In this document: one piece after another, positions 12,601-20,105 of the stretch
Position numbering within the stretch: the first letter of the stretch is position 1
Layout: every line of letters begins with the position of its first letter
NCBI GenBank assembly: GCA_964200075.2
Contig: CAXNAA020000491.1
Span: 1 to 20,821 of the forward strand
DNA from: Sphacelaria rigidula
Lineage: Eukaryota > Phaeophyceae > Sphacelariales
Direction: 5' to 3'
DNA: 20,821 nucleotides
Position numbers and translations under genes: made by a program
The notes under the pieces: model-generated
Database searches by the model: none
What the model saw: only the letters and a program-made list of their open reading frames with translations
Told to the model about the DNA's origin: nothing

Positions 12601-15600
12601 GTATGTACAAAAGAGGACAACTACTGTAACCATTGGCGTATTCAACAAAGGGGTAACTGGGTGTTAGTCGACTGACGGATAGATTGGTTGACGGTCTCAC
12701 GTTGACTGACCCGATTGATTGACAAACCCAGCCGTGACCGCAAGGTGACGAACATAATCAAAAGGCCCAGAGAGCTCAGAGTGATCAAAACGTGAAAGTA
12801 GCCGCGAACACAATGACCGAGGGGGCTTGAGGAGAAAGACATTTGGCGGGTAGCGTAATATTATTCATTTCCATTTCCTTCCAAGACCCGAGGCCAACCG
12901 AAATCGTCGGATCATCTACAAACATGAGCCAGCATTTGTAAGCGGGAAATCACGAGATATACAGTGGCCAAAGAACGTTATTTGAGAGGTTCCCCTTGGT
13001 TGGAGAAAGGGTATCATGTCTGGTGCTAGGAGCGAGAATTGTTGATTTTATGGCTCGTGAATGGACCATGGAATGTGACTCATGACGGACTGGAGAATAC
13101 GCTTTGTCAGCAGTGGTGATGGGGTGGTGTTCCCTACACACATCATCTTACTCGCTCCTTTCCTACTCCTCTCTCCACACAATTTCCTCCGTGTGTATCG
13201 CAGTCATAATGAAGACTTCAAAGAGGCCTACTGCAAAAAAGCAGTATTTTGTCTGGGCACGCAGCACAGGGCTGTCGTTGCTACACAGTCATTCCACCTA
13301 CGCGGCCATTTTGAAGAGAACAGCACTCTTGATCGACATACTTCAACTTTGTCAAATTCCGGCTGTTTCGCCCATTCATGTCACCTCAGCGAACAGGTCA
13401 ACTCCCTCAACGGTTGCTCCTCGCATCGCAGCATTGACGGCGCTCGCTGCTAAATCAAATGTCTCGGGGTGCCTCTGGAGAGTGCTTGACGCCACCATTT
13501 TCCGCCTGTGCGGCAGCCATTAGATGCAACCGATATCATGTGTGCGTTACGTTGACAAGAAAGTAACAGGATCAAAATAAAATACAATTACGGAGAAACA
13601 GGCGGTTGAGAGCGCCGCTTGCAGTAGGGCAGATTTGAGCAATAGTGCGAAGGCCGAAAGGGTGAATAATTCTAAGGCGGTATAGTCTTTCAGTACGTAG
13701 TAGGTCCCTCGGGGATCAATGCGCAACAATCAGTCAATCGATCGTTTCTTATCACTCTACCGGCCGCGCTCTCTACATGCCACCTACTCCGTCACGAACT
13801 TCTGCGAGCGGACGTGGTACGAGTCAGAAGCTGAATGGTACTTGGTGCGAATGGCAGTACAAAAGGCTTAGTGTCCATGTCTCCTTTCGCCAGAAAACCG
13901 ATATTAGAAGAGGCATTGATCAGACATCGTATATCAGACATGGATCATACCAGAGTAGTACGAGAAGCAGAATGCCACAAATTCTCACCCATTCAATAGG
14001 CGACAAAGTAGAAACGTGAAGAACCAGCGATCCTGCCCCGCCACCCTCCCACTCCCCCTGCCGTTGCCTTCGCCTTCCCCGTCTTCCGCTTGTCCACTTC
14101 CATCTGCTCCTTCATCCCGGCCGTTGTCTGCTGTCGCCACTCGTGATTCTGCCACTGTTGTTGTCGCCGGCGTCTTTTTCGGGGTTGGCATTCTGGTGAT
14201 GAGATCCAGAGATAGGAGCGAGTAACGGAGAGGCTCGGAAGATGTTTCGTAGAAAACCGATTGTCGTACCGCACCCACCACGAGGGGTGCAACCTGGGCA
14301 GCCGAGCGTTTTCACAAGCAAAAGCGGCGAGACAGTGCGAGGAAACCAAAGGTGACCGGCGGGATGGTATTTTGCCGTATTAGCGGGAGGGAGGATGGAA
14401 GGCTGTTTACCATCTCAGGCGCCTTCTGAGACTTATACACGCTAACTCGGACAAACCCTTACGCTAATTCTAACCTTGATCCCAATGAAGGCAGAACGTG
14501 AACTCTAGAACGAAAGGACGTACATAGTTACCCAGGCAAACTGTGCGCCGCCTTCATTTTAATCAGCAGGACTAACTTCGGTACCTTTTATTTGTTCTTA
14601 TTTCGGAATTTGTATTTGATATCGGTTCTTTGATGACTTACACATCGATCGGAACACGTCGGCACTTGATCATTTTACAGCGGTAATTACGGGTTTCAAT
14701 CGGCCGTTTCACTTTCAAGCCAGAGATAAATTGTGAGAACCAAGACCATGGTTCGAATCATACTCGCAAAATCTCTCTCTTCTTAATTCGACCGAAGTGT
14801 AAGCCATCAAAGAACCGTTTTCACGGACGAACTACGAATCAAAATATAAATATAAATGCCAACGCGAGCCCTGCAAATGGGGACTGAGGCGCCAATATGA
14901 GTGAAAGTCCAGCGAAACTCACATGAAGATCCAAGTCGCACCTGACACGGTCAACTTTACTCGGAGGGTGAGAGACCACCATCGAGTTTTGTTGTCAGGT
15001 CGGACTGGTGTTGTGACGTCGTGGGCGGCTACGACGTTCAGCGACGTACGAAGCGCGTCATTTTTTACCCTCGGTGGCTACTAATACTAGCCAGTATGCG
15101 TTCACAAGTGCCAAATGCCAATACTTTCGACCTGACTATCCACAAATGCTACTGCGGTTCTGCAGATTCCGAAACGTTCGCGGCCAAAAATGGCCGGGTC
15201 GTGGTGCATGCGCATACGCGGTCACCATATCAACAACGAGAGGACACTGCAAAGGCAAAGGAACAAGCTACACACACCAGCAACCACCTTTTGAGCGCAA
15301 CACAAGACTAAGCCATTCCGCAAGCACTACCCACCCCCGTCTTCCCCCTGATGCAAACGGCGCACTCACATCAGCCCATGCGGGAAGGTCTCGACACAAA
15401 AAGATCCAGCCACATTGTTCTTCATCTGCCTCGGCCTGCGTAACAACCACACTTGATGCCCCACGGGCCTCGCCCGCACCACCACCACTACCCGCGGCAG
15501 CCGCCGGGGTCCAGGCAATAATGTCGGGCGTCCGCCGCCGCCGCCCGGCCGGAGGCGACACCAAGACGTTCTGCAACGCCCTTCGGGCAGCGTCACGCCG

Positions 15601-16485
15601 ACCCTTGTAGGAATGCGAAAGATCTTGTAGCAACAGCGACATGGCTTCAGCGGCCGCTCCCGCTGTGTTGCCGGAGGTTGCGGAATCTCGACTAATGGAT
15701 CCTGCGGTCAAAGTTGGGGAGGGGGAATTCCACGGCAGGCATACGAGATAATCGTATTTGCGAGAGATAGTTCATCAGCCAATATCTTCAAGGGTGGACG
15801 GGCTAATCACATAACAGTCGTTTATACAACCGCTCAGCGCCAGCGGTCGAGTGCCACAACAGCTGCAACGCCGACGCGATGAAAAACTGCTTCAACCAAG
15901 TAGTCAGACACAGCATCATGTCCGGTTGTCGCCTCTCCTGCTCACCCGGACCCCACCGCTCACACCCGCAATCCGTACAAACACACCTTCGGCCGCCGCC
16001 CGGACCTGCTGCTGCGGTGGTGCCCACACCCGCTCCGCCACACTGTCCCGCAGGGCCTTCGCCAACCACCTCAATCTCGGCGTCTCCTTCCTGACCGTCC
16101 TACCTCGGGCGTCCACCACTCGAGGTGGCGGGCCGTCGAACAGCCCTACCCAGCCAGATCCCCGCGCCGCCGAGGCACCACTGCTGCCGCCTCCGCCAGC
16201 GGCTCTTTCGGCAGCGAGTGGAACTGCCCGGCCCGGCGTATTGGATGGCGTAGTTGCGGCATCGCTGCCGCGTCGAGAGTGTTGTTTGGGCCGGCTCGGA
16301 GTGCCTGTCGCCGCTGTAGAAGGCTTGCTGCTGTTGCTGGAGGCGGCGGTCGTGAGAGAGGTGGTCGTGGTAGTGGATACCGCGCTTCCCGGTGGTGGGG
16401 GCGAGGCGGCTTTGGCAGACTTATTCCCATCCACGGTTTTGGTGACGGAGGACAAGACTTCCTTTGCCTGGCGTGCCTGATCTTC
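219..16485 (-). CDS. INTS1: INTS1, Integrator complex subunit 1 (internal part of a split gene)
   Basis: This gene-level entry joins the minus-strand exons listed separately. INTS1 is the largest Integrator subunit, a nuclear HEAT-repeat scaffold. Integrator binds RNA polymerase II, cleaves snRNA 3' ends and terminates promoter-proximal transcripts. The identification comes from a collinear series of matches with human INTS1 recalled from memory: a W-L-RDLP segment, an HPETFDLA helix, a helical exon followed by ELQEVMFP, a MLLPRLLL helix, a VLLRVLM helix and a final arginine-rich helical exon. Exon phases agree across most joins (15987/15701, 13989/13472, 11801/10715, 10456/9225, 7243/6753, 6556/5556, 737/343). 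By comparison with the 2190-residue human protein, the window covers about residues 850-1650. The N-terminal half should lie at higher coordinates but was not found. The C-terminal part runs off the left edge. At least three joins lack an exon. The inserts are far more Ser/Asp/Ala-rich than in animals. No profile search was run. Confidence 0.75.
597..690 (+). repeat. TTGA tandem repeat with conserved tail (copy 1)
   Basis: About ten units of TTGA/TTGG are followed by TTGTCGCACTGTATCTGATC and then CCAACGATCCAGCCGCGAA. The tail recurs at 12664-12750 and 19375-19450, so the element is more than a microsatellite. It lies in the intron between exons 737 and 343. Confidence 0.5.
737..1219 (-). CDS. 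INTS1: INTS1 exon: VLLRVLM helix and long basic/acidic insert
   Basis: The acceptor is GTCAAATCCAG and the donor is GTGCAA after GACAAGCAG, 161 codons, phase 0 to 0. It begins GVLLRVLMQTDNEGPG, which matches the human helix FLKVLLQMLQWLDSPG. The rest is low complexity: Ser/Asn-rich, then a basic patch GKTRKRKRRERSSS that would serve as a nuclear localisation signal, a run of more than 20 residues that is almost all Asp, a Gly run, and a basic KRVARLKKSPSR segment followed by Ser/Ala repeats. It ends SALASALHRDKQ. The exon is long and insertion-rich compared with the others. The antisense frame (726-1229 plus) is open only because of the trinucleotide repeats. Confidence 0.65.
2071..2155 (+). 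repeat. Short dispersed repeat with B-box-like core (copy 2)
   Basis: This is the opposite-strand copy of the element at 1-80. It contains GGTTCGAATC at 2099-2108, a near-consensus B-box, followed by ACCAAATCCACGA. No A-box is obvious upstream, and no poly-A or T run defines the 3' end, so SINE origin is an inference. Confidence 0.55.
2400..2525 (+). repeat. A-rich low-complexity tract
   Basis: About 125 bases dominated by A with scattered C and G, including AACAAAAAACAAAAAACAAA. In gene sense it is a T-rich tract inside an INTS1 intron, just downstream of the candidate exon at 2590-2822. No coding signal. Confidence 0.7.
2590..2822 (-). CDS. Candidate INTS1 exon in GC-rich island
   Basis: A very strong pyrimidine tract (minus-strand CCTCCCTCCCTCC... 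ending CCTCCACAG) precedes a long open, GC-rich stretch. In the frame that fits phase 2 from the 5159 exon it begins WRWEKWTKTLAQGENVFLLG and later has PREKIEAAEAERRGER. An exon is expected between 5159 and 1219 because the phases do not join. I see no clear match to INTS1, and the donor is not defined, so the left boundary is approximate. Confidence 0.25.
5159..5556 (-). CDS. INTS1: INTS1 exon: RVYTCLDYEL, Ser/Asp-rich insert, WLQATLEGCLL
   Basis: The acceptor is CCCCCGTTACCATCAG and the donor is a strong GTGAGTAA after GAAAG. Enters in phase 0, matching the exon at 6556, and leaves in phase 2 after 132 codons. The reading frame differs from the longest open frame here. It starts ERCSERAPEAEQAQEQ, then HNRVYTCLDYELNG, about 60 residues rich in Ser, Asp, Thr and Lys, and finally GFTWLQATLEGCLLRPRT and SEVSQILTAIE. 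The two ends look like folded helices and the middle like a disordered loop. I could not match it confidently to animal INTS1; it is assigned by position and phase. Confidence 0.6.
5557..6555 (-). other. INTS1 intron
   Basis: Intron between the 6556 and 5159 exons, phase 0. The donor is GTGCGT and the acceptor TTACCATCAG. It is AT-richer than the exons, and I see no further feature in it. Confidence 0.6.
6556..6753 (-). CDS. INTS1: INTS1 exon: MASLFRLGGI and acidic insert
   Basis: A 66-codon exon, phase 0 at both ends, with acceptor CCAAACACAG and donor GTGCGT after GACGGAAAG. It opens MASLFRLGGILATPVPPVET, followed by an Asp/Gly-rich run (DDGDMSDDDGGGDGN) and AAPEEAVAMDVQEKADGK. The first codon is ATG, but the acceptor AG directly before it and phase-0 fit to the previous exon argue for an internal exon rather than a gene start. 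The acidic run comes from GAT/GGT repeats, seen on the plus strand as CATCACCACC. Confidence 0.62.
6754..7242 (-). other. INTS1 intron
   Basis: Intron between the 7243 and 6556 exons, phase 0. The donor is GTGCGA and the acceptor CCAAACACAG. No further feature seen. Confidence 0.6.
7243..7462 (-). CDS. INTS1: INTS1 exon: VHAYLYTDDES, Ser/Lys-rich insert, RVAGAAAALEKQ
   Basis: The acceptor is GTGCTCACACTCCAG and the donor is GTGCGA after GCGCAAGAG. Enters in phase 2 and leaves in phase 0, 73 codons. The product has VHAYLYTDDESSSDANKS, a basic linker (GEKSKKTKDG), a short helix LFLRWLSEA, a glycine/serine linker with AKKRD, and a final helix RVAGAAAALEKQAQE. Order and splice phase place it in INTS1. 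The residue-level match to the animal protein is weak here; the placement is by context. Confidence 0.6.
7692..7743 (-). CDS. INTS1: Candidate INTS1 micro-exon (DFSRGIKLQVLHIFVA)
   Basis: The exons at 9110 (leaves phase 1) and 7243 (enters phase 2) need an exon between them. A 52-base stretch with acceptor CTCGCGCTTTAG and a weak donor GTTACC has exactly these phases and encodes DFSRGIKLQVLHIFVA, a helix that could match the human QQLLLFVQSFG helix. The weak donor and small size keep this tentative. An alternative donor, GTGCTG after CTGCAG, would give the wrong phase. Confidence 0.3.
8082..8101 (+). repeat. TA dinucleotide repeat
   Basis: About nine TA units inside an intron. Confidence 0.85.
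9110..9225 (-). CDS. INTS1: INTS1 exon: MLLPRLLLASGLSQS helix pair
   Basis: The acceptor is TGCGACGCAG after the T-rich TTTTATTTTGTG and the donor is GTGCGG after AATACAG. Enters in phase 2, matching the 10456 exon exactly, and leaves in phase 1. The 38 codons give YVPKMLLPRLLLASGLSQSC then VRLTLVRLDRLGSAHANT. This fits human LLPDWLKLRMIRSEVLRLV, with the shared LLP and the leucine pattern after it. The other two frames are also open; phase and hydrophobic pattern decided the choice. Confidence 0.68.
9226..10455 (-). other. INTS1 intron
   Basis: Phase-2 intron with matching ends (GTGTGA donor, GCGACGCAG acceptor). It contains the B-box-like fragment at 9600 and otherwise nothing I can name. 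Confidence 0.6.
9600..9645 (+). repeat. B-box-like fragment, possible SINE remnant
   Basis: GGTTCGAATC occurs at 9624-9633 in the context GGGTCATGGGTTCGAATCCC, which resembles the T-arm of a tRNA. I could not fold an acceptor stem or find an A-box upstream, so it is not a tRNA gene. The same 10-mer recurs at 2099 and 14750. Confidence 0.35.
10456..10715 (-). CDS. INTS1: INTS1 exon: ELQEVMFPAEHPP plus linker and KLWVRLA helix
   Basis: The acceptor is ATACTTTCAG and the donor is GTGTGA after GCGGCAAG. Enters in phase 0 and leaves in phase 2; the two leftover bases and the first base of the next exon make Arg. The product begins ELQEVMFPAEHPPATAVP, has a Ser/Pro-rich linker with a basic TGKRSTVTPK patch, and ends VGVKLWVRLAQAPSQQMSAL. 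The FP-E--P motif follows the previous exon just as DIWFPEEKPLP does in human INTS1. The linker is about 50 residues longer than I recall in animals. Confidence 0.74.
10716..11800 (-). other. INTS1 intron
   Basis: Phase-0 intron with donor GTTTGT and acceptor ATACTTTCAG. It contains a 10-bp inverted repeat at 11148-11176 and no coding signal. Confidence 0.6.
11801..11959 (-). CDS. INTS1: INTS1 exon: GE.KKVLVPRLLL helix
   Basis: A 53-codon exon, phase 0 to phase 0, with acceptor TTATTTCACAG and donor GTTTGT after GAGCTGCAG. It begins GSVWADHAQAKF, then DGTTGEVKKVLVPRLLLQTA, IALLSFHRADVTPTPELQ. Human INTS1 has, in the same order, SWSESQDQVFL, a GET segment, a long hydrophobic helix, RAD and EFQ. 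With the next exon (ELQEVMFP, against the human DIWFPEEKP) this is the best single stretch of similarity in the window. Three overlapping open frames exist here; this is the one that splices. Confidence 0.78.
12208..12278 (-). CDS. INTS1: Candidate INTS1 exon (MKHLMWATLAKLIPSV)
   Basis: The acceptor is CTGGTTTCAG and the donor is GTGTGG after CCGCTCG. The peptide CMKHLMWATLAKLIPSVGVP is a HEAT-like amphipathic helix, and its position fits the human segment DAVLSALLSIFSRYVRR. It leaves in phase 0, as the next exon needs, but enters in phase 1 while the 13385 exon leaves in phase 0, so a micro-exon would be required between them. The splice sites are fair and the match is short. Confidence 0.33.
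12664..12750 (+). repeat. TTGA-type element with conserved tail (copy 2)
   Basis: Reads GATTGGTTGACGGTCTCACG, then TTGACTGACCCGATTGATTG and CCCAGCCGTGACC. It shares the TGACTGACCC and AGCCGTG blocks with the copy at 19375 and the order of blocks with the copy at 597. It lies in an INTS1 intron. Confidence 0.42.
13385..13472 (-). CDS. INTS1: INTS1 exon: HPETFDLAASAVNAAMRGAT helix
   Basis: This short exon encodes HPETFDLAASAVNAAMRG followed by ATVEGVDLFAE and ends at a GTGACA donor, phase 0. The acceptor lies after CACTCTCCAG or two bases further on; the second AG fits the preceding exon's phase. It corresponds to the human INTS1 helix HSDLALDVARLVVER and the following SHLF, with the same spacing. 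It is too short for ORF-based detection and sits antisense to a longer plus-strand open frame at 13104-13523 that I take as a shadow. Confidence 0.68.
13989..14192 (-). CDS. INTS1: INTS1 exon: Asp/Gly-rich insert then FFTFLLCRLL helix
   Basis: The acceptor is CATCACCAG after a pyrimidine-rich stretch and the donor is GTGAGA after AATGG. Phase 2 at both ends. About 50 residues of insert (PKKTPATTT, then a GEGEGNGRGSG-type run) precede a hydrophobic helix DRWFFTFLLCRLL, which sits where human INTS1 has ISAYLIYLSQH. The join to the next exon makes a Gly codon and keeps the frame if the second of two overlapping AGs is used there. The entry phase does not match the 15370 exon, so an exon for the intervening ALQQAI-type helix is missing between 14193 and 15369. 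The start is less certain than the end. Confidence 0.55.
14193..15369 (-). other. INTS1 intron region, one exon not found
   Basis: The flanking phases do not join (0 then 2), and the protein lacks the helix that follows the RDLP segment in human INTS1, so an exon is expected here. I could not place it. The B-box-like fragment at 14735 lies inside. Confidence 0.45.
14735..14775 (+). repeat. B-box-like fragment, possible SINE remnant
   Basis: GGTTCGAATC at 14750-14759 is followed by ATACTCGCAAAATC, loosely like the ACCAAATCCACG that follows the motif at 2099. Only the core is clearly shared. Confidence 0.25.
15370..15701 (-). CDS. INTS1: INTS1 exon: HEAT-type helices and RDLP segment
   Basis: The acceptor lies after a strong pyrimidine tract (CCCCCTCCCCAACTTTGACCGCAG) and the donor is a consensus GTGAGT after GGGCTGAT. 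The exon enters in phase 1, completing a Gly codon with the previous exon, and leaves in phase 0. Key segments are MSLLLQDLSHSYKGRRDAAR followed by RALQNVL, a HEAT-like helix pair, and near the end CGWIFLCRDLPAWAD. Human INTS1 has a LQDLL helix, an LxxL helix and then a W-LLRDLP segment in the same order and spacing. Between them this copy has about 45 residues rich in Ala, Gly and Arg. This is one of the two strongest anchors for the gene call. Confidence 0.78.
15987..16485 (-). CDS. INTS1: INTS1 exon: QAKEVL helix, Ser/Thr/Ala-rich insert, RWLAKAL helix
   Basis: The acceptor is GAGCACAG and the donor used here is GTGTGT after GCCGAAG, which leaves phase 1 and fits the next exon. The product starts EDQARQAKEVLSS, which resembles the human segment around QREKQEILAFE. 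It then runs through about 100 residues of low complexity rich in Ser, Thr, Pro, Ala and Gly, including a run of five Thr and a basic RPKQHSRRGS patch. It ends with LRWLAKALRDSVAERV, like the human MPWLADLVQSS helix. A second good donor, GTGAGC after GTCCGG at 15952, would lengthen the exon by about 35 bases but break the phase. This is the most 5' INTS1 exon found; nothing to its right resembles the preceding part of the protein. Confidence 0.7.
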
Positions 16486-16560
16486 CTGTGCTCAGTACGG
16501 CGAGGGCACAGGTGGAAGGGATGGGGAGCATAGTGGTGTGAGAAACGTCCTCAGAAGGGG

Positions 16561-16700
16561 GGGGCGTACTCATTTGTTGATTGCCTTAGTCGTTTGACCA
16601 TTGACCACGCATCCCTTTCGAGACGGAGGCGGGGCGCACTCATATGTTGCTCGCCTTAGTCGTTTGACCATTGACCACGCATCCCTTACGAGACGGAGCT
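16561..16700 (+). repeat. 70-bp tandem duplication
   Basis: Two adjacent units (16561-16630 and 16631-16700) each contain GCCTTAGTCGTTTGACCATT, then GACCACGCATCCCTT and CGAGACGGAG, with only a handful of differences. A diverged partial copy lies at 20225-20256. It sits just upstream (minus-strand sense) of the first INTS1 exon found. Confidence 0.8.
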
Positions 16701-17559
16701 TTGATTTGGGGGGAGGGGAGAGAGTTAGTCGACTGTTGTAGATTTGTAGGTGCGATGAGCTATCGCATTTTCATTTCTTCACCCGAAGCGTGACTGAAAA
16801 ACAGATCAATTGTCCTAAACGCGTGCAAGACGCAAAGGGATGCAGCACGCGCTCCTCACAAAGCTTCTCCGCAATAAGCGGTACAGCACAGCATTATTAC
16901 AAAATGAGTTTACCGGCAGACGTGAACCTCTTTTCTCGCATGACCGGCCCAACCAATCGTGAAGCACCGAGCCACGCGAATGTTGAATCGCTGCTAGAGA
17001 TGGATACCACCGTTCTTTGTTCCATTCGTATATTTTCCCTATTTCAATCCCTCCATACGTGTACATACATGCCCCCTGGCCCTGGAGTATCTCATGACTG
17101 TTATGGGTGGGACCGGGGCCCGATTTTGTGTACTATATTTCGGGAAAATGGATCACGAACGCTATATGCGTAAGAACTGGACCGTGATCAGACGAATCAT
17201 ATGAATCAAAAATACACGCGTCACCTAGAAACAACGACCTGGCTCATATGAAATGTACTAAAAACATTTTACATATCTTCAAGCCTGTGAGTGCTCGGTG
17301 TTGAGATGATTTTGTTCCTTCGCATAACTCGCTCCAGATCAGTGGGTACAAACTCTTGGTGCACTAGTGTTCAGCTGCTGTACTACTCGGGAAGCGCACG
17401 CGCCCGAGCTGCCACCCCACGTTCACCACCATAGCGAAGGTAACAAGACAAGAACACGAACAGCGGCAGTTGTGGCCGCCACACACCAACGCATCTGCAG
17501 TGAAAGGCGTGCCTGACATCGTGCTAGAACGAGAGAGTACGGAAATTATACCATGAGCA

Positions 17560-17775
17560 GCGGCGTCGCGCATCCCTTGGGTTCTCTCTCGGATACGTCT
17601 GTCACAAGACGGCCGTGTTTCATCGGTGAACTCGTCCCCTACAAGCCAAGGGGTAAAAGGGCATTCGCTCATAAGTGAGGTTGTCCTTTGAACGCATCCC
17701 CACACAACAGAGCAGCACATGGCGGACCGCCACCAAAGCAAATGTCGTGACATTGGTGCCAAAAAATAGCATCTG
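17560..17775 (-). repeat. Diverged coding-like repeat, copy A
   Basis: On the minus strand this reads, in one frame, FGTNVTTFALVAVRHVLLCC then VGMRSKDNLTYERMPF. The DNA shares blocks such as TGTCGTGACA and AGAGCAGCA with copy C. I know no protein family for it. It may be a decayed transposon or a duplicated exon. Confidence 0.42.
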
Positions 17776-17984
17776 GTCGAAGATGCAAGTTGGTGTAAAT
17801 CGCATGGTTTACATATTATTTTCAGTATGTACAGACAGTAAGTTGAAATATGGTGGCTCTGCTGACCTGTTCATATATAGTCAGTGTGTAGTCTGAAATA
17901 AAAATCGCTCTTGGTGCCCTGGTTTCTCCGCTGGAACCCTCAGATCCAACAGCCGAAGTTCATGTGTTACGTCACCCTCTGCGA

Positions 17985-18135
17985 CTCAATACATGACAAG
18001 TACTCGCTGTTGAAAGGCTAATTTTCTCATTGTGCACAGCCGTACAGAACGAAGCAGCACCTGGTGGCACGCCACAAAGTGAAACACCGTCACACACTGC
18101 TCGCTGCGAGAAAAAAATATGCAGCCCAAAACGAA
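17985..18135 (-). repeat. Diverged coding-like repeat, copy B
   Basis: The minus strand reads FSRSEQCVTVFHFVACHQVL then LRSVRLCTMRKLAFQQRVL in the frame that matches copies A and C. The DNA block ACTCGCTGTTGAAA is identical to copy C, as is GTGCACAGCCG. Confidence 0.5.
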
Positions 18136-18259
18136 CCTGTCGACCGTCGCATAGTTTGCATCTAACTCTTATAGTAGTATATATAAACAGACAATTACGA
18201 AGTACATGATCACAACAGTCGCTAGCAGGTGTAAGGCAGTGCAAGTACTACAATGGCTC

Positions 18260-18500
18260 CAGACATCTCGGCTTCTGCACTGGAGCTGTGACACGAAGCA
18301 GCCGCGAGCTTTGTTTTTCTTCTGTGAACTCCCCCTCTGAAATTCGACACTTGAAGGGATACTCGCTGTTGAAAAGCGAAATTGCCTGTTGTGCACAGCC
18401 GCACAGAACTAAGCAGCAGCGCCTGCCGACACGCAGCCAAACTGCATGTCGTGACAACTTGCGGCGAGAAAAAACAACATGCGCACCGATTTTTTTTAAT
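18260..18500 (-). repeat. Diverged coding-like repeat, copy C
   Basis: The minus strand reads FSPQVVTTCSLAACRQALLL then SSVRLCTTGNFAFQQRVSL. It matches copy B most closely over the SVRLCT...AFQQRV core, and also matches copy A further upstream on the plus strand (GTGAACTC and following bases). Confidence 0.5.
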
Positions 18501-19374
18501 TTGCGATGTTGGACCTCTATTATAATAGCGCTAGACACTAATCCTCAACCCAAAAGTGCCGATCACGCAACGCGTAGAACTCGGTGACGAAGCAGAGGAT
18601 TGGACTGCCGTTTCTTGCGTGCGCTTCCCACACGCCCAAGCTAGGTCATCCAAATTCACTTTTTCGTTCGAGCGTGATACTGAGCCGCAAAAAACCCAAA
18701 CGTACAAAAAGGAGGTGTTTTGCGCTCTAGGAGGGGGTTTTCTCGCTGCTGGCGCGACGCCAGGAAAATGTGAAATGGACTCTCCTAGATCTTGTGTGTA
18801 TGCGGGGGGGTATGAAGTGCCGTAGGCTAGCTTGCTTCCTGTGTCGAGAACCGCGCGATCTCCCGTGCTAGAGCTGTCCCATAGTAAATCAAGTTTATAA
18901 GTGATGAAGCGTGCGTTCTGCTCGAGAGGGTCTCGGCACAGGTGCGACCACCTACTGACGTGTTCATTATTCCTCCGCACTTATGATTTTTTTTAGTTTG
19001 CCGCTGATTTTTGGTCGTTAGGCCCTCCAATCCCACCCACAACTGTGGTATGAAAGTCGGGGGGTTGTCCACCACAGCGCCTTTCCTCTCCGCCCCATGC
19101 CTCCTCAACTGATACAGTAGAACCCGCAGTACTGTTTTCGGCATGAACAATATGTCCAGCCTATTTAGAGAAAGCTGAGCACAGCGATGCATGCTCCTCT
19201 TTTTTCGGATAAATGTCGTTCTCCAGAAAAAAAGTAACCCGTCAGACAGCGAGATATTCTAACCGCCCTCGGCATGACACGCTGCACCGCGACTTGTACG
19301 CGCTTGAAACTTGCGTTCGTTCGCAAGCTCCACTTTGGAATCATTGCTACTTACAAGCACGCAAACGATCGATT

Positions 19375-19450
19375 GACGGGTGGGCTAATTGATTGACTTG
19401 TCGCACACTGACTGACCCGCGACGGATCTAGCCGTGGTCATTTCCACAAA
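19375..19450 (+). repeat. TTGA-type element with conserved tail (copy 3)
   Basis: Reads AATTGATTGACTTGTCGCAC, ACTGACTGACCCGCGACGGA, TCTAGCCGTGGTCATTTCC. TTGTCGCAC is identical to copy 1 and TGACTGACCC to copy 2. It has few TTGA units compared with copy 1. Confidence 0.42.
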
Positions 19451-20088
19451 ATACATAGACGTACCATGTACCATGCACGTTCACGTCATATATAGTCATG
19501 CTCCAAGAGTGTACTCCTCCGTGGAGGGGTAACTACCAAAACGGCCGATAAATCTGGATGAAATCATGATATAATTTCTGGACGTTTCGATCCGATGAGA
19601 TGCCCGCAATTACCCTCAACCATGTGAATAAATCGCCCTGCTTTCGGGCTCTCCGCTGAACATACGTCGATTTCTCAAAAACCGTCAAGCTAACCCGATA
19701 ACCCCGAAATTAACTTTAAGGCATACCGATAGCCCTTGGACAAGAACGAGGGGCATAAGTGACCTCGGCAAGGTGTGCGCTGGCAGAGGGGCAAACCGCA
19801 TGCTGCGCGGGCAGTAAAAAAACTGATCGGCGTTTTCATCGCCCAATGAAATCATTGATTCTATACAGTCTGAGCATGATTCGACACGATTGGCTTCGTG
19901 ATGGCATCATTACCGAGTCTGTGCTGTGCCGATCACGCGTAGGAATTTTGTGTCTGGATAACTCTGCTGCCCTCCCCGTACTGCTGTTTTACTCGCCCAT
20001 TTAAGCATGCCATAGCTGCGGTGTATTATGGTTTCCCCTCAACCCCACCCCACCTGACTACGGCATGTAAAATCATGAGTACACCCCA

Positions 20089-20105
20089 CCCCCCCCCCCC
20101 CCCCC
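20089..20105 (+). repeat. Homopolymer run of 17 C
   Basis: An uninterrupted C run following a C-rich stretch. Its length is likely unreliable in any assembly. Confidence 0.85.

Larger units (their letters stand above)
11960..13384 (-). other. INTS1 intron region with candidate exon and TTGA element
   Basis: Holds the candidate exon at 12208-12278 and TTGA-type copy 2 at 12664. The phases imply one more very small exon that I did not find. Confidence 0.45.

Noticed and set aside
13104-13523. Plus-strand open frame of 139 codons
   Set aside because: No recognisable domain, and it overlaps the well-matched minus-strand INTS1 exon at 13385-13472.
14440-14480. Telomere-like CTAACTCGG/CCCTTACGCTAATTC stretch
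   Set aside because: The units are not repeated regularly enough to call a telomeric or interstitial telomere repeat.
18531-19192. Two minus-strand open frames upstream of INTS1 as candidates for its N-terminal half
   Set aside because: Neither contains the tryptophan-rich YWKAWPLL-type or other INTS1 segments expected there, and composition and splice sites do not fit.
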